A stretch of DNA of 7,109 nucleotides from Candidatus Sulfopaludibacter sp. SbA3 (GTDB taxonomy: Bacteria; Acidobacteriota; Terriglobia; 2-12-FULL-54-10): the NCBI GenBank assembly GCA_945865705.1, contig CAMBEY010000149.1:1-7109 (forward strand), given 5' to 3'. The first letter of the stretch is position 1, and every line of letters starts with the position of its first letter. Below are positions 1-4,940 of the stretch, in pieces. The notes under the pieces were generated by a model. It saw only the letters and a program-made list of their open reading frames with translations. It was not told the DNA's origin and ran no database searches. The position numbers were made by a program, and so were the translations under genes.

Positions 1-28
1 CCTAGGCGCGAGTGTTTAGGTGTTTCCA

Positions 29-113
29 CACAGAGCCGCGACCGTGAGGGAGTGGGGTGGGTTTTTCTCCACAACGAAGGTAACCCCCGCTCCCTCACGG
101 TCGCGGCTCTGTG
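29..113. repeat. 24-bp perfect inverted repeat, REP-like palindrome
   Basis: Arms at 29-52 and 90-113 are exact reverse complements over 24 bp. A G-U pair and four further G-C pairs (54-57 with 85-88) extend the stem, leaving a loop of about 27 nt (58-84). The core of one arm reads GAGCCGCGACCGTGAGGGAG. The right arm covers the last codons and the stop of the minus-strand zinc-ribbon gene. There is no T-run after the stem on either strand, so it does not look like a classical intrinsic terminator, although such a hairpin could protect an mRNA 3' end. It resembles dispersed palindromes that I recall from acidobacterial genomes; this is from memory, not a search. Confidence 0.85.
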
Positions 114-424
114 CTGCCTTCCGGCTTTTTCTTGCGTGGAGTAGAATCAGATTTCTTGCCCGTTCCATAGAAAGCCTTCCAAAGCGCAAAGGCCAGACCG
201 GAACCGGCCAGCATGAGCGAGGCGTTGCGAGCCGTCTTTCCGACTTTGGGGCCCAATGTTTCACCAAGGGAGCGCGGTGGTTTAGGACTCATATCTTCCA
301 GCGCGGGGCGAATCCAGCGGCTCAGCGGGAAGAAACTCTCGCTGGTGCAACTGGGGCACAGCGCGCCGTCGAAGACGGTGTCGCAGTCCATGCAGAGTCG
401 GGCGTTTTCGAGTGGAAATGACAT
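95..424 (-). CDS. Small zinc-ribbon protein with one membrane span
   Basis: A 109-residue protein of unknown function. Near the N-terminus is a treble-Cys pattern, C11-M-D-C14 then C23-P-S-C26, typical of a zinc ribbon. A Pro-rich linker follows, then one hydrophobic segment at about residues 68-86 and a very basic, Pro/Lys-rich tail. The layout suggests a metal-binding cytoplasmic head anchored by a single C-terminal helix. I chose the ATG at 424 over the in-frame ATG at 439: GGAG lies 9 nt upstream of 424, and the TATAAT box at 454-459 would put the transcript start only about 8 nt before 439. The C-terminus (STEPRP) and the TGA lie inside the right arm of the inverted repeat at 29-113, so the native tail may have been replaced when the repeat arrived. 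It follows hemH by 68 nt on the same strand, but nothing ties it to heme synthesis. Similar short zinc-ribbon anchors are usually annotated as hypothetical. Confidence 0.75.
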   Translation of the reverse strand: MSFPLENARLCMDCDTVFDGALCPSCTSESFFPLSRWIRPALEDMSPKPPRSLGETLGPKVGKTARNASLMLAGSGLAFALWKAFYGTGKKSDSTPRKKKPEGSTEPRP

Positions 425-453
425 GGCAGCAGGCTCCATCCCCTTGCTTGCCG

Positions 454-462
454 ATTATAACA
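454..462 (-). promoter_or_regulatory. Extended -10 promoter for the zinc-ribbon gene
   Basis: On the minus strand the sequence reads TGTTATAAT, a perfect extended -10 (TGn followed by TATAAT). No good -35 hexamer sits 16-18 bp upstream, as expected for extended -10 promoters. It lies in the 68-nt gap between hemH and the zinc-ribbon gene and would give a leader of roughly 20-25 nt ending at the ATG at 424, with the GGAG inside it. Inferred from motif and position only. Confidence 0.55.
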
Positions 463-492
463 TTTAACGCGGCTCTGTTCGCGCAGCTCAAC

Positions 493-1485
493 TTACACCG
501 TGGCGGGTACTTGCGCGTGAACCAGGTCGGCGAGTGCGTTGATGAATTGCGGCGAGTCGTTGAGGCCGTCCATCAGTTCGAAGCGCTCGATGCCGGCGCG
601 TAGCGCTTCCTCGCGCACTTCTTCACCGATCTCGTGGAGGGTTTCAATGTGGTCGGAGACGAAGGAGATGGGGACGATCAGCACGTCCTTGACGCCCTGC
701 GCGCCGAGATTGGGAATAATTTCATGGACAGAAGGCTGCACCCAGCGGCCCGCGCCAACCTTGCTCTGCCAGCAGAGCGTGGAGGGCAGCGTCCAGCCAC
801 CGCGCTCGAGCACCTTGCGCATGGTCTGCTCAATCTGCGGCTTGTAGGGATCGCCGGAGGCGACGACGGAGTTCGGAATACTATGCCCGCTAAAAACCAT
901 ATGAACTTTTTCGGGAGCGGGGAAACGCTTGAGCGTTTCATTGATGCCGGTGACGAAGCAATCGACGTAACCGGCGTGCTCGGGATAATCCTTGATGTAC
1001 TTCACGGGCACATGGGCCAACGGCGAGGAAGGAAAGTGGCGGTTCCACTCGTTGTAGCTGCTGCCGGTGGTGGTCTTCGAGAAATGGGGATAGAGCGGCA
1101 GCAGGATAATTTCGGTAACCTGTTCGCGTACGAGTTCGGCGATGGCCTCTTCGGTGAAAGGCTTCCAGTAGCGCATGGCGATCACCACGCGCGCGTTCGA
1201 GGTTTCCGGCGCGCGGCGCAGCGTGGCTTCCAGAGCCGCTGCCTGCTTTTTTGTCCAGGCGACGATAGGCGATGCGCCGCCCATCGCGGCATAACCGTGC
1301 GCGACTTTTTTGGCGCGGCTAACGGCCATCAGCTTGGCCAGCACGGGCCGTGCCAACTTGGCGAAGGGAAAGTCAATGATGTCGGGATCGAGAAACAAAT
1401 TGTGCAGGAACGGCTCGACCGCGTCGAGCGAGTCCGGCCCGCCCAACTGGAACAAAACTACTCCAAGTTTGCCTCTTTCACTCAT
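493..1485 (-). CDS. hemH: Ferrochelatase
   Basis: A 330-residue, full-length class II chelatase that inserts Fe(II) into a porphyrin at the end of heme synthesis, in the cytoplasm or at the inner face of the membrane. Family signatures appear in order: GVVLFQLGGPDS at the N-terminus, the GGASPI loop (69-74), LPLYPHFSKTTTGSS (129-143), FSGHSIPN with presumed catalytic His201, a WQSKVGAGRWVQP loop (239-251) matching the usual YQS(K/R)VG region, and VPISFVSDHIETLHEI (271-286) with acidic partner Glu281. The spacing of His201 and Glu281 fits the family. No C-terminal Cys-rich [2Fe-2S] extension is present. The ATG at 1485 is preceded on the minus strand by GGTGA (1497-1493) at 7-nt spacing, which can pair with the 16S rRNA 3' end. 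No other heme gene is adjacent. Sequence alone does not tell whether the substrate is protoporphyrin IX or coproporphyrin III. Confidence 0.96.
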   Translation of the reverse strand: MSERGKLGVVLFQLGGPDSLDAVEPFLHNLFLDPDIIDFPFAKLARPVLAKLMAVSRAKKVAHGYAAMGGASPIVAWTKKQAAALEATLRRAPETSNARVVIAMRYWKPFTEEAIAELVREQVTEIILLPLYPHFSKTTTGSSYNEWNRHFPSSPLAHVPVKYIKDYPEHAGYVDCFVTGINETLKRFPAPEKVHMVFSGHSIPNSVVASGDPYKPQIEQTMRKVLERGGWTLPSTLCWQSKVGAGRWVQPSVHEIIPNLGAQGVKDVLIVPISFVSDHIETLHEIGEEVREEALRAGIERFELMDGLNDSPQFINALADLVHAQVPATV

Positions 1486-1540
1486 TGCCCGTTCACCGCC
1501 AAATCTTGATCGACTATCTGCGCTGGCTCGTTGACGCTAG

Positions 1541-1568
1541 CAAGACGCCGCCACCAAGACGCCGCGCG
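1541..1568. repeat. Imperfect 14-bp tandem duplication
   Basis: CAAGACGCCG occurs at 1541-1550 and again at 1555-1564, giving two copies with a 14-bp period (the last 4 bases of each unit differ). It lies just upstream of hemH in non-coding DNA. Confidence 0.6.
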
Positions 1569-1645
1569 CAGAGCCGTCTGCCGAGTCCACTGCAATCCAT
1601 CATGATAGCTGCATAGAGCCTCGCCTCGCAACTGCATGCGCACCG

Positions 1646-1673
1646 CCTTGAAGTTGGAGCCTTGAAGTTGGAG
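1646..1673. repeat. Perfect 14-bp tandem duplication
   Basis: CCTTGAAGTTGGAG is present twice back to back, at 1646-1659 and 1660-1673, with no mismatch. The perfect identity suggests a recent slippage or short duplication event in non-coding DNA. Confidence 0.85.
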
Positions 1674-1811
1674 TAAGTCCCATGACGCAAACTGAGGTCT
1701 CGACAGTACCCGGACGGGCAGTGCTACTTTGAAGGTGCTGAAAGCCTCAGCATCTGCCCTCACTGCGCCATGAAGATGGCGAGGCAGCGAGGACGGACGC
1801 GTGATAACTAT

Positions 1812-1850
1812 CCGGTGGAATTCCCGGTCGGGGGGCCTGGATTCCACCGG
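1812..1850. repeat. 10-bp dyad, possible hairpin downstream of the propeller gene
   Basis: CCGGTGGAAT (1812-1821) and ATTCCACCGG (1841-1850) are perfect inverted copies separated by 19 nt. The dyad lies about 84 nt beyond the stop of the minus-strand propeller gene. No T-run follows, so a terminator role is only a guess. Confidence 0.5.
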
Positions 1851-1933
1851 CACCGCGCTGCAGGATGCGCTCCGCAACCGTCCGTTTCAACTGAATTAAG
1901 TTTCCGTGATTGCCGTCCTGACGCGGGAATTGC

Positions 1934-2944
1934 CTAATAATCAAACACAATTTCAAAAGCCGAGTCGCCGCCCATGTAGAATCGCGCGATGCGTCCAGCG
2001 AGGCGGTCCGTCCCGCTGGGCGGACGGCCGATAACCTGCGGATACCAGCGAGCCTGATCGCGGTCGAGCAGCTTCACCGGCGCGGACCAGTTGGTGGGAA
2101 TACTCAAGTCGGGATTGTAGGAAACATACACGCCCTCCTGCGGCCAGCCTGGCTCGCAGCAGGTGCGGTTCAGCAACATGACGAACTGCTGCAGGTGCGT
2201 GTTCCAGTGCAGCGATGGTCCCCAGAACGAATCGGTGTCGGCGCGGGTCCATGAAGCTTTTGCGGGCATGATGGCCGTGAGCCGGCCTTTCAGTCCGGGT
2301 TCAGTCCAGTTGTTCTGATAGAACTTGCGCACCTGCCCGATGGGTCTCGATCGAGCCGAGAAAGGCAGACGCGCCACGGCGACGCCCTGGCTGTCGGCGG
2401 GTCCGCTGTAATTGGTGAAGTAGAAGAACTGGCGGGAGCCGTCCAGCAGCACGGTGAAGTCGCCGTGCCCGCCCGCGAAGAAGCCGTTCTTCGCGCTGCA
2501 ATCGGTGGGGTAGCCTGACTCCAGAATAATTCCCAGGTCTTGAAAGGTATTGCCGCCATCGCGCGAGACCAGCGCCCCGATGACCGGAGCGGAAAGTCCG
2601 CTGCTGCATATCCACTGCTCGTGGTGATACCAGGCGTACAACGCGCCGTCGTCATCGGCCCAGACGGATTCAATCCACAGCGGATAGTGCGCGAATGAAT
2701 TGAGCAGAACGGGTCGCGCCCGCAGCGGCCCTGCCTGCGAAGTCCCCTCCACAATGAGCGGCAGCGAGTAGGATTGAAAAACCACGAACTTACCGCCTTC
2801 GCGATAAACGGGGCTATTGGAATCAGAGGTTCCGGCAAGGCGTATGGGGTTGGCCGGACGCAGTTCGGCGCGCTGCGCATGGGCCGTTCCAAGGCCTCCG
2901 AGCAGAGCTGTCGCACACACGAGTATTTGTAACTGGATATTCAA
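1934..2944 (-). CDS. Secreted beta-propeller protein, sialidase-like (BNR/Asp-box)
   Basis: A 336-residue exported protein. Residues 1-23 form a signal peptide with hydrophobic core ILVCATALLGGLGTA and an AHA|Q cleavage site. The mature part is rich in Trp, Tyr and short beta-strand segments. It carries one clear Asp-box, S-R-D-G-G-N-T-F (127-134), the hallmark of sialidase-type (BNR) propellers. Other marked blocks are GGHGDFTVLLDG (158-169), DSFWGPSLHWNTH (238-250), LLNRTCCEPGWPQEGVYVSYNPDLS (257-281) and LAGRIARFYMGGDSAFEIVF (315-334). The last blocks match my recollection of a conserved hypothetical family common in acidobacteria. Glycan hydrolysis or binding outside the cytoplasm is inferred from the fold. 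I cannot point to a full set of sialidase catalytic residues (Arg triad, Tyr/Glu pair), so it may be a glycosidase of another family or a non-catalytic binder. It starts with TTG; there is no in-frame ATG near, and a stop lies just upstream. Confidence 0.88.
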   Translation of the reverse strand: MNIQLQILVCATALLGGLGTAHAQRAELRPANPIRLAGTSDSNSPVYREGGKFVVFQSYSLPLIVEGTSQAGPLRARPVLLNSFAHYPLWIESVWADDDGALYAWYHHEQWICSSGLSAPVIGALVSRDGGNTFQDLGIILESGYPTDCSAKNGFFAGGHGDFTVLLDGSRQFFYFTNYSGPADSQGVAVARLPFSARSRPIGQVRKFYQNNWTEPGLKGRLTAIMPAKASWTRADTDSFWGPSLHWNTHLQQFVMLLNRTCCEPGWPQEGVYVSYNPDLSIPTNWSAPVKLLDRDQARWYPQVIGRPPSGTDRLAGRIARFYMGGDSAFEIVFDY

Positions 2945-2954
2945 GATGGTTAAT

Positions 2955-2959
2955 TCCTT
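2955..2959 (-). promoter_or_regulatory. Ribosome-binding site supporting the TTG start at 2944
   Basis: On the minus strand AAGGA ends 10 nt before the TTG at 2944-2942. An in-frame TGA lies a few codons further upstream, and the signal peptide begins right after the TTG, so the three observations agree on this unusual start. Confidence 0.65.
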
Positions 2960-3112
2960 AATTCAAAGATTGACGACAACGGATGACCAGACCCGGGGAC
3001 TATCTGTATCTACTTATAGGATGCCACTCGAAGGGTGTAGGGTTCCAATTATTTTTGCGGAACAGGAGTCCGCACGAGGAAACGCCACGCGCCGTTAGTT
3101 TCGGGCGGAGGC

Positions 3113-4693
3113 CTAACGATTAGCGGATATGCGGTCGGGCGCGCTGATCTGCACCAGGCGGCCCTGCTCGGGCATATAGCGGAAGTGATAGGAGGGCTTC
3201 TGGTTCAGCAACTGCTCGCGCACCTCCGCAGTCACTTCCGCGGGAAAGTAATGAATCTCCGGCAACTCCTGCCGGTATCGCCGCCGGATGGCCGCCTCCA
3301 GTCCGGTAGGGAAGACGTAGGCGTTCTCGTGCATGGTGGGGATTCGGTCGAGCAGCAGCGTGGCGTCTTCCGGGAAGGCAGGATGCATTTGCTGAAGCTG
3401 CGCCAGCAGGGCCTCGGCCTTTTCTCCGGCGGCGACCCACTGCTTCATGCGCCGCCCCGTGCCCCAGGCGTAGTATCCCGAGAACAACAGAATCAGTGCC
3501 AGCGGGACAATTGCCAACCCAGGCACCGCGGCGCGTCTGGAGTTGCAATATTGGGCAACGCTGGTGGCGCACAGACCCAGCAGCAGCGCCGCCCCCACCG
3601 CACTCAGCATCGTAAAACGATCCGCGAATCCGCGCACGTGCATGTACGGCAGATATCCGATCCAGATTAGCGCAATGGAAAATCCCAGCAGCGGCCGCAG
3701 CGTTTTTCTCTCGCGCCACAGCCAATAGAAGGCCAGCAGGTATGCTAGTCCGAGCCAATGCTGCACATGGTAGAACAAACGGTAGTGCAGACGGTAGAAG
3801 TTGGCGGCCATGCCCTTTACTGTGATGAGCAGGTCGTAGCTGCCCACCGATCCGCGAAACAGCAGCAGCCACCAGGCCACATAAATGGCCGTCAGAGCCA
3901 GCAGGGGCAGCGTGGCTTTTACAGCCCGCCACAGCCGTTGCCGCCAGGGTGCGCCATCGCCGTAAACCATCGTCTCCATGGCCATCAACACTAGCGGAAA
4001 AGCCACCGCCCCTTCGTAACTCATCAGCGCGAGCAGGAAGGCGGCCAGCGATACTCCGCGCAGCAGACGCCGACCGCCCCGCGTTGTCCCCGCTGCCCCG
4101 GCGAGTTCCGCCTGTTCGCGCTCCCGGGTGTGGAGATAGGCGAGCCAGCAGATCAGCAGAAAGAACAGGCAAACCGCGCTGTCGCGCGCGGCGATCCAGG
4201 CGACGCGCGAGTGGTGGGCAGGCTGCATAGCAAACAGCACGCCTGCCACGAAGCCGGGCAGCACCGCTTTGGTGAGCCGCAGAAAAATGAGGAACATCAG
4301 CACGCTGTTCGCGGTGTGAATCAGCACGCTGGTGAGGTGATACCCGAACGGCTGGTCGCCCCAGATCATTTGATCGACGGCGTAGCTCAGCGGGATCAGC
4401 GGGCGAAATTCATTGCGGCCAAAGCCGGTGGTGTCATGAAAATACTGGAGCGCGGCGGGGAAGTCGATCAGCCCGACGATGCGGAAGGAATCCGAGAGCA
4501 GATAGTCATTCAGCGCGGGCGCGAAGGCCAGCGGCACTAGCAGCGCCAAGGCCGCCGCGCAGAGCAGCGTGGCGCTCCGATCGGTAATACACGCTGCCCG
4601 CAAGCGGTCGAATCCAACCAACTGAGTTTTCAAGAGACGATTCCCCGTATGAATGTCTCGCAGCACCGGGCCCGTTACCCAGATATAGCGCAA
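3113..4693 (-). CDS. Polytopic GT-C-type membrane protein (PMT/TMTC-like glycosyltransferase)
   Basis: A protein of up to 526 residues with about 9-11 hydrophobic helices (for example about 41-60, 115-140, 145-157, 172-187, 213-240, 260-278, 314-326, 335-350, 360-380, 390-409) and a soluble C-terminal part of about 115 residues. The block EFRPLIPLSYAVDQMIWGDQ followed by PFGYHLTSVLIHTANSVL (95-132), then GVLFAMQPAHHSRVAWIAARDS (151-172), matches the TMTC/DUF1736-like bacterial GT-C layout (YRPL...LDH...G..PFGYH..N...H..N..L; LFA.HP.H.E.VAWI.GR.D). GT-C enzymes take a sugar from a polyprenyl-phosphate donor on the outer face of the inner membrane. The first loop has a single acidic residue, LLSD68SF, instead of the usual paired Asp, so activity is uncertain. 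The start is unclear: TTG at 4693 has no ribosome-binding site, while TTG at 4633 (Leu21) follows GGGGAA by 7 nt and still keeps all helices. No TPR domain is attached. Confidence 0.82.
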   Translation of the reverse strand: MRYIWVTGPVLRDIHTGNRLLKTQLVGFDRLRAACITDRSATLLCAAALALLVPLAFAPALNDYLLSDSFRIVGLIDFPAALQYFHDTTGFGRNEFRPLIPLSYAVDQMIWGDQPFGYHLTSVLIHTANSVLMFLIFLRLTKAVLPGFVAGVLFAMQPAHHSRVAWIAARDSAVCLFFLLICWLAYLHTREREQAELAGAAGTTRGGRRLLRGVSLAAFLLALMSYEGAVAFPLVLMAMETMVYGDGAPWRQRLWRAVKATLPLLALTAIYVAWWLLLFRGSVGSYDLLITVKGMAANFYRLHYRLFYHVQHWLGLAYLLAFYWLWRERKTLRPLLGFSIALIWIGYLPYMHVRGFADRFTMLSAVGAALLLGLCATSVAQYCNSRRAAVPGLAIVPLALILLFSGYYAWGTGRRMKQWVAAGEKAEALLAQLQQMHPAFPEDATLLLDRIPTMHENAYVFPTGLEAAIRRRYRQELPEIHYFPAEVTAEVREQLLNQKPSYHFRYMPEQGRLVQISAPDRISANR

Positions 4694-4820
4694 GAGTATT
4701 CGTCTTTGTGGGCAATAGCAAGGCGAATCCGGCAGGGGATTAAAAGCGAGACGGAACTGGGAAGGAAATGCACTGTTGAATTTCCCGAAGTGCCCTGTCG
4801 CGCAACGGGCCGAGTTATCG

Positions 4821-4826
4821 TATAAT
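4821..4826 (+). promoter_or_regulatory. Candidate -10 box for the amidohydrolase gene
   Basis: A perfect TATAAT sits about 115 nt upstream of the ATG at 4941, in the divergent region between the GT-C and amidohydrolase genes. The -35 is weak (TGTCGC at 4796-4801, 19-bp spacing is the best I see). It would give a leader of roughly 105-110 nt. Confidence 0.4.
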
Positions 4827-4940
4827 CCTTTTCAGTCAGACTCCAGCCTTTGAGAACGTGGGTGCTATCAAGGATGAGCGCCGCCGGCTGAACTCTGACA
4901 CGACTTTGAACTCCAAGGAAATAGAGAAAGGGAACAAGTG

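Larger units (their letters stand above)
1486..1933. other. Intergenic stretch without a convincing gene
   Basis: About 450 bp between hemH and the propeller gene. The longest open frame on the minus strand (1877-1482) would begin with TTG, has no ribosome-binding site, reads as low-quality sequence rich in Arg, Ser and Trp with no recognisable domain, and ends by overlapping the hemH ATG. I do not call it. On the plus strand a GGAG (1670-1673) stands 7 nt before an ATG at 1681, but that frame stops after 16 codons. The stretch contains two separate 14-bp tandem duplications and a 10-bp dyad, listed separately. It may be decayed coding DNA or simply long upstream DNA of hemH. Confidence 0.6.

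Noticed and set aside
468..478. 11-nt match (CGCGGCTCTGT) to the arm of the inverted repeat at 102-112
   Set aside because: Could be a remnant of the same repeat, but 11 nt in GC-rich DNA is too short to exclude chance.
634..1509. Long plus-strand open frame of 291 codons opposite hemH
   Set aside because: Antisense shadow of a gene with unmistakable ferrochelatase motifs; high GC third positions keep the opposite strand open.
1482..1877. 131-codon minus-strand open frame overlapping the hemH start
   Set aside because: TTG start without ribosome-binding site, no recognisable domain, odd composition, and two tandem duplications inside it; more likely a chance frame in GC-rich DNA.
3013..3048. 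Possible minus-strand promoter TTGGAA ... TATAAG ahead of the propeller gene
   Set aside because: The spacing between the two hexamers is 24 bp, too long for a sigma-70 promoter; the TATAAG alone is not enough to call.
3093..3118. CGTTAG / CTAACG dyad overlapping the GT-C stop codon
   Set aside because: Only 6 bp of stem around a 14-nt loop with no T-run; too weak for a terminator call.
3120..4172. 350-codon minus-strand frame inside the GT-C gene
   Set aside because: Alternate-frame shadow, Ala/Arg/Gly-rich and without domain features, whereas the main frame has coherent membrane helices and GT-C motifs.
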